A stretch of DNA of 64,000 nt. Origin: Enterobacteriaceae bacterium RIT693 (GTDB taxonomy: Bacteria; Pseudomonadota; Gammaproteobacteria; Enterobacterales; Enterobacteriaceae). Location: NCBI GenBank assembly GCA_009668225.1, contig WJYK01000005.1, positions 124,001 to 188,000 of the forward strand. The letters are read 5' to 3'. The position numbers were made by a program, and so were the translations under genes. The notes beneath the pieces were generated by a model that had not been told where the DNA came from, did no database searches, and was given only the letters and a program-made list of their open reading frames with translations. Below, in pieces: positions 11,659 through 19,901 of this stretch. Each line of letters begins with the position of its first letter. Within the stretch, counting starts at the first letter, position 1.

Positions 11659-13725
11659 ATGACGAGAACAGGTAAAATTGGCAGTGTAGTCGCCGGGATT
11701 TTCTTGTTGTTGGTTGTGGTGGCGATCGTCGTGATTGCGACGTTTGACTGGAACCGACTGAAACCAACCATCAACCAAAAAGTCTCGACAGAGCTGAACC
11801 GCCCCTTTGCCATCCGTGGCGATCTGGGCGTGGTTTGGGAACGCAATAAAGACGAATCAGGCTGGCGCAGCTGGATACCGTGGCCGCACGTTCACGCCGA
11901 AGACATTCTCCTTGGCAACCCGCCTGGTATTCCTGAGGTTACCATGGTGCATCTGCCGAGAGTCGATGCAACCCTGGCTCCGCTGGCGCTGCTCACCAAA
12001 ACGGTTTACATCCCCTGGATAAAGCTGGTTGAACCTGATGCGCGGCTTATCCGGCTGTCGGAAAAAAACAATAACTGGACCTTCAATTTCGCCGGCTCTG
12101 ACGCGAAAGATCCCAACCAAAAACCGTCCAGCTGGTCTTTCCGCCTGGATAACATCCTGTTTGATAAAGGCCGGATTGCGGTGGACGACAAGGTGACAAA
12201 GGCGGAATTGACGATCCTCGTCGACCCGCTGGGTAAACCGCTGCCGTTTAGTGAAGTCTCCGGCCAAAAGCCACAGGGAAAAGATGCGGCGAAGGCGGCT
12301 GATTATGTGTTTGGCCTGAAGGTGAATGGCCATTACAACGGCCAGCCGGTCGCGGGCAGCGGCAAAATTGGCGGCATGCTGGCGCTGACCAGTGAAAGCG
12401 ATAGTGCGTTCCCGGTACAGGCTGACGTGCGTTCGGGGACTTCACGTGTGGCTTTTGTCGGGACGGTTAATGACCCGATGAAGATGGGTGGCGTTGACCT
12501 TAGACTCAAGTTTTCCGGCGACTCGCTCGGTAACCTTTACGCGCTGACCGGCGTTTTATTGCCGGATACGCCACCGTTTGAAACCGACGGCCATCTGCTG
12601 GCCAAAATAGATTCGGAAAAAGGCTCAGAATTCCGTTATCAGGATTTTAACGGGCGCATTGGCGACAGCGATATTCACGGGTCTTTGACCTACAGCCAGG
12701 GCAAACCTCGTCCGAAACTGGAAGGCGATTTGGTCTCTAAGCAGCTGCGGCTGGCCGATTTAGGGCCGCTGATTGGCGTGGACTCCGGGAAGGGCGCCGA
12801 GAAGACGAAAAAAGCCAAACAGCAGCGGGGCGACAGCACGGCGCAGCCCGCCGACAAAGTGCTGCCTTACGATCGCTTTGAAACGGATAAATGGAACGTG
12901 ATGGATGCCGACGTACGCTTTAAAGGGCAGCGCATCGAGCACAGCGGAACGCTGCCGCTTAGCGACCTCTCGACCCATGTGATCCTGAATAACGCCGACC
13001 TGCGTCTGCAGCCGCTGAAATTCGGCATGGCGGGGGGCACCATCAATGCGAATATCCACCTCGAAGGCGACAAAAAGCCGATGCAGGGGAAAGCGGATAT
13101 CCAGGCTCGCCGCCTGCAGCTTAAACAGCTGATGCCGAAGGTGGAGTCGATGCAGAAAACGCTCGGTGAGCTGAACGGTGACGCTAACCTGAGCGGGCGC
13201 GGTAACTCCGTGGCTGCACTGCTTGGCACCAGCAACGGTAGTCTGAAGCTGCTGATGAACGACGGGCTTATCAGCCGTAACCTGATGGAAATCGTCGGCC
13301 TTAACGTCGGGAACTATATTGTCGGGAAGATTTTTGGCGACGATGAGGTGCGGATAAACTGCGCCGCCGCGAACCTGGATTTGCGTAACGGGATCGCGAC
13401 GCCGAGGATTTTCGCCTTTGATACCGAAAACGCCCTGATCAACGTGACCGGCAGCACCAACTTTGCCAGCGAGCGCCTGGATTTGACCATCGACCCGGAG
13501 AGCAAAGGGATTCGTATTATTACCCTGCGTTCACCGCTCTACGTGCGCGGCACGTTCAAGAGCCCGGACGCGGGCGTGAAGCCCGGGCCGCTCATTGTTC
13601 GTGGTGCGGTGGCCGCCGCGCTTGCAACGCTGGTTACGCCAGCGGCGGCGCTGGTCGCGCTGATCTCGCCTTCTGAAGGCAGCGACAATCAGTGCCGGAC
13701 GATTTTGGGGCAGATGAAGAAGTGA
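11659..13725 (+). CDS. yhjG: YhjG, AsmA-family inner-membrane protein
   Basis: This 688-aa protein is close to the E. coli homologue along its length. Residues ~8-29 form one N-terminal transmembrane segment; the rest is periplasmic, with the AsmA N-terminal domain (DWNRLKP, NRPFAIRGDLGVVW) and a C-terminal AsmA_2-type region (GNYIVGKIFGDDEVRINCA). AsmA-like proteins are bridge-like lipid-transfer or outer-membrane-homeostasis proteins; the exact job of YhjG is not established. Start ATG 11659 has GGTAAGAGGG before it. The gene ends convergently with yhjE. Confidence 0.94.
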   Translation: MTRTGKIGSVVAGIFLLLVVVAIVVIATFDWNRLKPTINQKVSTELNRPFAIRGDLGVVWERNKDESGWRSWIPWPHVHAEDILLGNPPGIPEVTMVHLPRVDATLAPLALLTKTVYIPWIKLVEPDARLIRLSEKNNNWTFNFAGSDAKDPNQKPSSWSFRLDNILFDKGRIAVDDKVTKAELTILVDPLGKPLPFSEVSGQKPQGKDAAKAADYVFGLKVNGHYNGQPVAGSGKIGGMLALTSESDSAFPVQADVRSGTSRVAFVGTVNDPMKMGGVDLRLKFSGDSLGNLYALTGVLLPDTPPFETDGHLLAKIDSEKGSEFRYQDFNGRIGDSDIHGSLTYSQGKPRPKLEGDLVSKQLRLADLGPLIGVDSGKGAEKTKKAKQQRGDSTAQPADKVLPYDRFETDKWNVMDADVRFKGQRIEHSGTLPLSDLSTHVILNNADLRLQPLKFGMAGGTINANIHLEGDKKPMQGKADIQARRLQLKQLMPKVESMQKTLGELNGDANLSGRGNSVAALLGTSNGSLKLLMNDGLISRNLMEIVGLNVGNYIVGKIFGDDEVRINCAAANLDLRNGIATPRIFAFDTENALINVTGSTNFASERLDLTIDPESKGIRIITLRSPLYVRGTFKSPDAGVKPGPLIVRGAVAAALATLVTPAAALVALISPSEGSDNQCRTILGQMKK

Positions 13726-13736
13726 GTGAAGCTTCC

Positions 13737-13849
13737 CCTCACCCCAGCCCTCTCCACGAAGGGGCGAGGGGGAAATCAGCGTCCCCTTTCCCTTTTGGTC
13801 AGGTTTCTCTCTTCATCCCCTCTCCCTTTTAGGGAGAGGGTGAGGGTAA
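13737..13849. repeat. CCCTCTCCC hairpin repeat between yhjG and yhjE
   Basis: A perfect CCCTCTCCC/GGGAGAGGG hairpin lies at 13818-13840, with a degraded partner (CCTCACCCCAGCCCTCTCC followed by GGGGCGAGGGGG) at 13737-13773. It is the same family as at 9.6 and 19.0 kb, again between converging genes. Confidence 0.65.
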
Positions 13850-13852
13850 AAT

Positions 13853-15178
13853 TTACAGCGACTGGTGGCGGGTCTCTTTGCTCAGCAGCAGCGCAATCAG
13901 CGTCAGCGCGGACATCGCGGCCAGATAAACGCCGACGTAGAACAGGCCGTAGTTAGCCTGTAGCCAGGTCGCGATATACGGTGCGACGGAAGCGCCAAGA
14001 ATGGACGCGACGTTGTAGGAGAATGAGGCGCCGGTATAGCGGACTTCCGTTGGGAACATCTCCGGCAGCAGCGCGCCCATCGGGCCAAAGGTCAGCCCCA
14101 TCAGGCTCAGGCCGATCAGCAGGTAGGCCATCACCAGCGCCTGGCTGCCTGAACCCAGCAGCGGCGGGAAGACGAACAGCGCAAACAGAATCATCAGGCT
14201 GGTTATCACTATCATGCTCTTGCGGCGGCCAAAAGCATCCGCCAGGTAGCCTGCAATCGGCACCATCACGCCAAAGCCAATCACCGCCATCATCAGCATC
14301 CACAGCACGTCATTGCGTGAGAAGCCAAGGCCTGCCGGAACCGGCGCGGTACTGAAGGTCATGGAGTAGACCGTCATGATGTAGAACAGCGTATAGGTTG
14401 CCAGCATGATGAAGGTGCCGAGGATGGTCGCCTTCAGGTGTTTGGTCAGCAGCGTGCCCAGCGGCACTTTAACCTGCTTGCCGGCTTTAGCAATCTTCGC
14501 GAATACCGGGGTTTCATGCAGCGAAACGCGGACATAAAGCCCGATAATGACCAGAACCGCCGAAAGAATAAACGGCACACGCCAGCCCCAGGACATGAAC
14601 TGCTCGTCGGTCAGCAGCCAGGAGAGCAGCAGGAAGGTGCCGTTGGCGAAGAAGAAGCCGATAGGCGCGCCCAGCTGCGGGAACGAGCCATACAGCGCGC
14701 GTTTGCGCGGTGGGGCGTTTTCCGTAGCCAGCAGAGCCGCGCCGCCCCATTCACCGCCCAGACCAAGACCCTGACCAAAACGGGCCAGCGCCAGCAGCAG
14801 CGGTGCGAAGATACCAATTGTGGCATAACCCGGCAGCAGGCCGATAAGCACGGTAGAAACGCCCATCGTTAGCAGGGAAGCAACCAGCGTCACTTTGCGG
14901 CCAACGCGGTCGCCGAAGTGGCCAAACAGCGCCGAGCCAATCGGGCGGGCGACAAAAGCGATAGCGAACGTTGCCAGCGACTGTAGCGTGGCGGCCGTCG
15001 GGTCACCCTGCGGGAAGAAGATGTGCGGGAAAACAATTACCGCCGCGGTGGCATAGATATAGAAGTCGAAGAATTCGATGGCCGTGCCGACCAGCGAAGC
15101 GACAACGACTTTTCCGCGTGAGTTTACGGGCGTGGCGTCAGCCCCGGTATCGAGAGTTGTGGCAACGGATGCTTGCAT
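13853..15178 (-). CDS. yhjE: YhjE, MHS-family MFS transporter
   Basis: This 441-aa, 12-helix major facilitator transporter belongs to the metabolite:H+ symporter group (relatives carry alpha-ketoglutarate, shikimate or proline/betaine). The loop 2-3 signature is visible as GHFGDRVGRK, and GLGGEWGGAALLATE marks helix 4-5. It matches E. coli YhjE; the natural substrate is unknown. The start ATG at 15178 has only a weak AAGAA ribosome-binding site. It converges on yhjG. The 196 bp upstream are AT-rich with no recognised operator. Confidence 0.92.
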   Translation of the reverse strand: MQASVATTLDTGADATPVNSRGKVVVASLVGTAIEFFDFYIYATAAVIVFPHIFFPQGDPTAATLQSLATFAIAFVARPIGSALFGHFGDRVGRKVTLVASLLTMGVSTVLIGLLPGYATIGIFAPLLLALARFGQGLGLGGEWGGAALLATENAPPRKRALYGSFPQLGAPIGFFFANGTFLLLSWLLTDEQFMSWGWRVPFILSAVLVIIGLYVRVSLHETPVFAKIAKAGKQVKVPLGTLLTKHLKATILGTFIMLATYTLFYIMTVYSMTFSTAPVPAGLGFSRNDVLWMLMMAVIGFGVMVPIAGYLADAFGRRKSMIVITSLMILFALFVFPPLLGSGSQALVMAYLLIGLSLMGLTFGPMGALLPEMFPTEVRYTGASFSYNVASILGASVAPYIATWLQANYGLFYVGVYLAAMSALTLIALLLSKETRHQSL

Positions 15179-15374
15179 AGTTTTTTCTTATTTATGGCGA
15201 ACGAAAGTCCATTTACGCATAGCAAAAGAAGCATTTCAACGCGCCACGGCGGGCGGGTTAGCTCAAAAAACAGGCATTAAGTGAATAATTTTTAAGCCTG
15301 CGCGTAAGCTTCTATGAAATGCTTCAAAAAATTTTCAAAATAGAGAATAAAACTGGTTTCAGGTTAAATAAAAG

Positions 15375-16031
15375 TTACCAGTTAGATTTATCTGCTAAGT
15401 TGGCCGACTTGTCCCAGCGAGCGCAAAAACTTGCTGTCTCCCCTGACTGAAATTCCGGCAGGTGCGCCATTAATTTCGCCAGCGGCCAGTCCCACCAGGC
15501 GATGCGCTGCAGGCTTTCGGCTATTCCCTGTGGGAAGCGGCTGCGAATGGGTTTTGCCGGCACACCCCCAACGATGGTGTACGGCGGCACGTCTTTGCTG
15601 ACCACCGCCCCGGCGGCAAGCACTGCGCCGTCGCCAACCGTCACGCCGGGTAGGACGATAACACCGTGGCCAATCCATACGTCGTTACCGATCACCACCC
15701 GATCCTCACGGCGATGGGCAAAGAATGAAGTATCGCGGCCAACGTCGGGCGCGTAGTACTCCGGGCAGTAGGTGAAACGATGTTGAGAGGGGCGATCCAT
15801 CGGATGATTTGGCGCGCCCAGCCGCACGTGGTTGGCAATAGCGGTGAACTTGCCGATAACGCTGTCGGCCACGCAGCAGTGTTCGCCGAGGTAGGAGAAG
15901 TCGCCGAGGATGCTGTATTCCAGCACGCTGTGGGCGAGTATTTCGCACTGGTCGCCGACGTGTGTTTCCCGCAGGCGAACGCTGGGGTCAATAACGGTTT
16001 TCTGAAGTTTGGGAACGGAGGCAGTTGTCAT
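15375..16031 (-). CDS. Hexapeptide-repeat acetyltransferase of the phosphonate-associated type
   Basis: This left-handed beta-helix acyltransferase is 218 aa from ATG 16031 (a TTG ten codons earlier is less likely). Hexapeptide repeats include [30 protein letters not shown] and [13 protein letters not shown], then [16 protein letters not shown], which forms the CoA site. [19 protein letters not shown] and [16 protein letters not shown] resemble the family often encoded in phn (phosphonate) clusters. No phn gene is near, and the neighbours are yhjE and yhjD. It is not part of the E. coli yhj cluster, so it is probably a lineage-specific insertion. Substrate is unknown. Confidence 0.8.
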   Translation of the reverse strand: MTTASVPKLQKTVIDPSVRLRETHVGDQCEILAHSVLEYSILGDFSYLGEHCCVADSVIGKFTAIANHVRLGAPNHPMDRPSQHRFTYCPEYYAPDVGRDTSFFAHRREDRVVIGNDVWIGHGVIVLPGVTVGDGAVLAAGAVVSKDVPPYTIVGGVPAKPIRSRFPQGIAESLQRIAWWDWPLAKLMAHLPEFQSGETASFCARWDKSANLADKSNW

Positions 16032-16121
16032 GGCATGTTCTCTGGTCGGAGGTTTAGACAAGTGGGCCTGCTAACCTGAAGGTCGGCAGGCCACCTATCC
16101 TGACCGGAAATCATGACAGGA

Positions 16122-17180
16122 TTATTTATGTGTTTTGCCGGGCATCCTCGGGTCGTCTTTGTATTCCGCGGTGGCAATCCAGGCCGCGCAGAATAACGTA
16201 AGGCGGGCAAAGAAGTAGAAGAAGGCCATCAGCCCCAGCACCGAACCAAAAGCGGCCCCGGAAGGCGAACTGACCAGCTTCGGCAGGCTGTAGGTCATGA
16301 TGATTTTTATCACCTCAAACCCTATTGCCGCGATCAGGGTTCCCCTGATCAGCGCTTTGCGGCGCGGGCGGTGGCGTGGTAAGCGCCAGAAAATCCAGAA
16401 GAACAGCAGGTAGTTAGCAAAAATAGAGATGGCCAGGCCGACCAGATGCCAGGCCGGTTTTAGCCACTCGATGTCGCCCAGGTGCAGCAGGCCAATCAGC
16501 AGCGTCTGGGCCGAGCCGGATATCGAGGTTATCGACAGGGTGACAATCAGCGCAATCAGCAGACCAATTAGCGAGATAAAGTCGCGCAGGTATTTTATCC
16601 AGAATTTCTCCTGGTCTTGCGGGCTTCGCTCCCATTTATCCCGCGACTGAGCGCGTACGGCCTCACGTAAATTACCCATCCAGTTTATGCCGGAGTAGAG
16701 CGCAATCAGCAGCCCCACCAGGCCAACGGTGGTGCGCTGTTGCACCGCCGTATTGATAGTATTCTTCAGCGTTGCGGCAAGCGTTGGGTCGCTGACGTTC
16801 TCGAGGATTTTGGCAAAAATATCTTCGAGCAGCGTCGGGTGTGAGGCAAGCACATAGCCGCCCGCCGCGAACGCCACCATCATGATGGGGATCAGCGATA
16901 GAAACGAGAAGTAGGTAATGGCGGCGCCAAACTGGTTCCCCAGCCGGTCATTAAAGCGTTCGGCCGCACGCAGCAGGTGAGCAATCATCGGCTGTCTGAC
17001 CGTTTTGTTGACCGCGGATATGGTGCTGTTCACCGCGGCGTTGCTGGTTTTAAGCTTCACCAGCGGTTCGTTTTCTGCGGAGTCGCTTTGAGCTTCATCC
17101 TGCTGAGTCTCGATAGGTACAACAGGCTCGTATTCGAGCTCGTTGGTTGGGCGTTTTTCACGGTTATCCGGCGTCGTCAT
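16122..17180 (-). CDS. yhjD: YhjD, inner-membrane BrkB/RNase BN-like family protein
   Basis: This is a 352-aa polytopic membrane protein. A hydrophilic N-terminus of ~75 residues precedes about six membrane segments with conserved ERFNDRLGNQFGAAITYFSFLS, SGINWMGNLREAVRAQ and AAFGSVLGLMAFFYFFARL. It ends EYKDDPRMPGK as in E. coli YhjD. Some YhjD alleles suppress loss of Kdo in lipid A synthesis, suggesting lipid IVA transport; the normal function is unsettled. The start at 17180 (MTTPDN) is chosen by homology and an AAGGA; an earlier in-frame start at 17231 would add 17 atypical residues. Confidence 0.9.
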   Translation of the reverse strand: MTTPDNREKRPTNELEYEPVVPIETQQDEAQSDSAENEPLVKLKTSNAAVNSTISAVNKTVRQPMIAHLLRAAERFNDRLGNQFGAAITYFSFLSLIPIMMVAFAAGGYVLASHPTLLEDIFAKILENVSDPTLAATLKNTINTAVQQRTTVGLVGLLIALYSGINWMGNLREAVRAQSRDKWERSPQDQEKFWIKYLRDFISLIGLLIALIVTLSITSISGSAQTLLIGLLHLGDIEWLKPAWHLVGLAISIFANYLLFFWIFWRLPRHRPRRKALIRGTLIAAIGFEVIKIIMTYSLPKLVSSPSGAAFGSVLGLMAFFYFFARLTLFCAAWIATAEYKDDPRMPGKTHK

Positions 17181-17235
17181 CGGGTCAATTTTCCTTTTGC
17201 TATGGCAGGATCTTAAGGAAATTATAGCCATAACG

Positions 17236-18135
17236 CTAATCTACATAGGCTTTGAGTACGCCGGTTAGCCATTCCATAAACAAATGTACCCGTCGGGAGA
17301 GGTTGCGGCGATGCGGGTAAAGCAGCGAAATCGGCATCGGCTCGGCGCGATACTGAGGCAAAATTTCTACGAGGTTGCCTTCCTTTAGCTGGGCTTTCAC
17401 GCCCACGCGGGGGACCTGAATAATGCCCAGCCCGGCGACACAGGCGGCCTGGTAGGTCTCCGTGCTGTTAACGGTGATCAGGCCACCCGTTTTTACCCAC
17501 TGCGTTGTTTTATCCAGCCAGACTTCAAAGCCCTGCGGGCGAGTGCCGAGGTTTTGGGCGTAATGCACCAGCGCGTGCGAAGCCAGATCGTCCAGGTTTT
17601 CAGGGTAGCCAAAGCGGCTGAGGTAGTCCGGGCTGGCGCAGTTGATCATGGTAAATTTTCCCAGCGGTCTGGCCACCAGACCCGAGTCTTTGAGGTGGCC
17701 CACGCGTACCACGCAGTCAAACCCTTCCCGGACAACATCTACCATTCTGTCGCTGCTGCTAAGCTCTAGCTCTATGCCCGGATACTGCTGCAGAAATCCC
17801 GGCAGTTTAGGAATAATCAGGCCGCGCGCCAGCGTGACGGGCATATCGACCCTGATTCGCCCGCTGACGCTGGCAGGATCGTGCTGGAACAGGCCATCCA
17901 GCTCGTCGAGATTGGTTAGCAGGTCCCGGCAGCGTTCGTAATAAACCATGCCGTCCTGGGTGAGCTGAACCCGGCGCGTGGTGCGGTGCAGCAGGCGTGT
18001 TCCGAGCGAGGTTTCCAGCGCCTGAACCTGGCGCGAAACGCTGCCCTTCGGCAGCCCAAGGGTGTCTGCGGCGCGGGTAAAACTCTCCAGCTCGGCGACT
18101 CTGACGAAAAGCTGCATTGCGTGTATTTTATCCAT
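17236..18135 (-). CDS. yhjC: LysR-family transcriptional regulator (YhjC type)
   Basis: This 299-aa regulator starts at ATG 18135 (MDKIHAMQLFVRVAE) with GGGAATAAG upstream. The winged helix-turn-helix spans residues ~1-60 (GSVSRQVQALETSLG); the effector domain follows. It resembles E. coli YhjC. It is divergent from an SDR gene, with a 119-bp shared upstream region, the standard LysR layout, so it probably controls that oxidoreductase. The effector is unknown. Confidence 0.88.
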   Translation of the reverse strand: MDKIHAMQLFVRVAELESFTRAADTLGLPKGSVSRQVQALETSLGTRLLHRTTRRVQLTQDGMVYYERCRDLLTNLDELDGLFQHDPASVSGRIRVDMPVTLARGLIIPKLPGFLQQYPGIELELSSSDRMVDVVREGFDCVVRVGHLKDSGLVARPLGKFTMINCASPDYLSRFGYPENLDDLASHALVHYAQNLGTRPQGFEVWLDKTTQWVKTGGLITVNSTETYQAACVAGLGIIQVPRVGVKAQLKEGNLVEILPQYRAEPMPISLLYPHRRNLSRRVHLFMEWLTGVLKAYVD

Positions 18136-18254
18136 CTTATTCCCGCATTGTTGTTTTAAATGAAACAGTGAGGCGTACCTGGCCATATTTATTGATTTTG
18201 TATCAGCTAATAAGATGCACCTCAATGTCCTGACAGCCAAATAAGGGGTTTATC

Positions 18255-19013
18255 ATGAGTCAACGTATCGCTTTAGTGACCGGCGGCAGCCGTGGATTAG
18301 GTAAAAACGCAGCGCTGAAGCTGGCCGCAAGAGGAATCGGTATTCTTCTGACTTACAACAGTAAGCAGCAGGAAGCCGAAGATGTTGTGCGTGAAATTGA
18401 GCAAAAAGGCGTGAGAGCCGCAGCAATACAGCTCAACGTCGGCGATTCATCCACTTTTGCAGGGTTCGTTGAGCAGGTGAAAGAGACGCTGAATAACGTC
18501 TGGCAGAGAGATACGTTTGATTATTTATTGAACAACGCAGGAATCGGTCTTGAAGCGTCGTTTGCCGAGACCAGCGAAGCGCAGTTCGATGAAATAATGA
18601 ACATCCATTTGAAAGGGCCTTTTTTCCTGACTCAGCGCCTGTTGCCGCTGATTAAAGACGGTGGCCGCATTCTGAATGTGTCTACCGGGCTGACCCGTTT
18701 CTCGCTGCCGGGTAAAGCCGCCTACGCCACGATGAAAGGGGCGATGGAAGTGCTGACCAAGTATCAGGCCAAAGAGCTGGGCTCACGCGGGATTGCGGTG
18801 AATATCATCGCACCCGGTGCGATCGCCACAGATTTCAGCGGCGGTATCGTGCGGGATAACGAGCATGTGTCGAAAGCTATCGCCGCGCAAACCGCGCTGG
18901 GGCGCGTAGGGCAGCCGGATGATATTGGCGATGCGATTGCGGCGATCCTCAGCGATGAGACCGGCTGGATGAATGCGCAGCGGATTGAAGTGTCCGGCGG
19001 GATGTTCCTTTAG
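18255..19013 (+). CDS. Short-chain dehydrogenase/reductase
   Basis: This 252-aa classical SDR is NAD(P)-dependent. The cofactor motif is TGGSRGLG at residues ~9-16, NNAG follows around residue 94, and the catalytic Ser and Tyr-x-x-x-Lys appear as VSTGLTRFS and YATMKG. It ends in the usual GGMFL-type tail. An AAGGGG site precedes ATG 18255. It is divergent from the LysR gene, which likely regulates it. The substrate cannot be told from sequence. It converges on yieH across a hairpin repeat. Confidence 0.88.
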   Translation: MSQRIALVTGGSRGLGKNAALKLAARGIGILLTYNSKQQEAEDVVREIEQKGVRAAAIQLNVGDSSTFAGFVEQVKETLNNVWQRDTFDYLLNNAGIGLEASFAETSEAQFDEIMNIHLKGPFFLTQRLLPLIKDGGRILNVSTGLTRFSLPGKAAYATMKGAMEVLTKYQAKELGSRGIAVNIIAPGAIATDFSGGIVRDNEHVSKAIAAQTALGRVGQPDDIGDAIAAILSDETGWMNAQRIEVSGGMFL

Positions 19014-19020
19014 TTTTTGA

Positions 19021-19060
19021 CCCTCACCCTAACCCTCTCCCTAAAAGGGAGAGGGGATTA
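19021..19060. repeat. CCCTCTCCC hairpin repeat between SDR gene and yieH
   Basis: CCCTCTCCC (19033-19041) pairs with GGGAGAGGG (19047-19055) across a five-base loop, preceded by CCCTCACCCTAA. It lies at a convergent gene junction and also marks the point where the yhj block gives way to the yie block. Confidence 0.7.
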
Positions 19061-19067
19061 AAAAAAC

Positions 19068-19733
19068 CTACGCAGTAATTTCCCAGCCCCGTGCTTTCCA
19101 CAGCGCCGGTAATTCAGCCAAATCGGTAAACGTTGTTACCTTTGGGTGATCGATCGGCTTGTTATGTGGGTCGGCGCAGAAGTAAAACACCTCCATTCCC
19201 GCCGCAACGCCCGATTGCGCACCTGCCATAGAATCATCCACCAGAATGCAGTGCTCCACGCCCACCTTCATCTGCTCTGCCGCGTGGAACATCAGGGCCG
19301 GATCCGGCTTCCAGCGCTGAATGTCGTAACCGCTGTACAGGGCATCCGGAAAGTAGTCGAGCATCCCGGTCTTGCCGAGAGAATGCTGCATCTTGCTGAC
19401 CGGGCCGTTGGATACCACGCACATCGGCTTTTTGATCTGTGCCAGCAATGTGTTTGCCCCGGCGATTTCCTGAAGCTCGCTGTCAAACAGGCGGGCGACT
19501 TCGGCACGGTAAATCGCCTCAAGCTCGGGCTTAGGCAGGCTGGTGCCGTACTCGGCGTTGATGGTGTCGATAATTTCGTAGAGCTTGACGCCTTTAAAGG
19601 TCTTAAATACCTCTTCGAGCGCAAGCTGAATGCCGTATTGCGCAAACATATGCACGTAGGCTTTAGAGCAGATGACCTCGCTATCGACCAGCGTTCCATC
19701 GCAGTCAAAAAACACCGCTTCTATCCGGGACAT
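19068..19733 (-). CDS. yieH: 6-phosphogluconate phosphatase YieH (HAD family)
   Basis: This 221-aa HAD-superfamily hydrolase is highly similar to E. coli YieH, which acts on 6-phosphogluconate and some purine substrates. Motif I is FFDCDGTLVDSE with the nucleophilic Asp, motif II is VVSNG, and motif III/IV is KPDPALMFHAAE followed by CILVDDSMAGAQSG. AAAGGA precedes the ATG. It is divergent from adeP; the 168-bp gap contains a PurR-type palindrome. Confidence 0.94.
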   Translation of the reverse strand: MSRIEAVFFDCDGTLVDSEVICSKAYVHMFAQYGIQLALEEVFKTFKGVKLYEIIDTINAEYGTSLPKPELEAIYRAEVARLFDSELQEIAGANTLLAQIKKPMCVVSNGPVSKMQHSLGKTGMLDYFPDALYSGYDIQRWKPDPALMFHAAEQMKVGVEHCILVDDSMAGAQSGVAAGMEVFYFCADPHNKPIDHPKVTTFTDLAELPALWKARGWEITA

Positions 19734-19782
19734 GCCATTTCCTTTCTCTCAGGTTTAACGTTTACTCTATGCTTTTTGCGCA

Positions 19783-19798
19783 ACGCAATCGATCCCGT
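19783..19798 (+). promoter_or_regulatory. PurR operator between yieH and adeP
   Basis: ACGCAATCGATCCCGT matches the PurR consensus (ANGCAANCGNTTNCNT) at all defined positions but one. It lies in the divergent gap, 104 bp from adeP. Purine repression of adeP is known in E. coli and fits an adenine permease. Confidence 0.75.
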
Positions 19799-19901
19799 TG
19801 CGGGAATTTCAGCGAAAAAAGTGGATGATTTGCGTTATCCCCTGCCATTTTTGGTATAGGATAGCGGCGTATTTTTTCCTCTTTTAGTTCGGAAACCGAT
19901 A

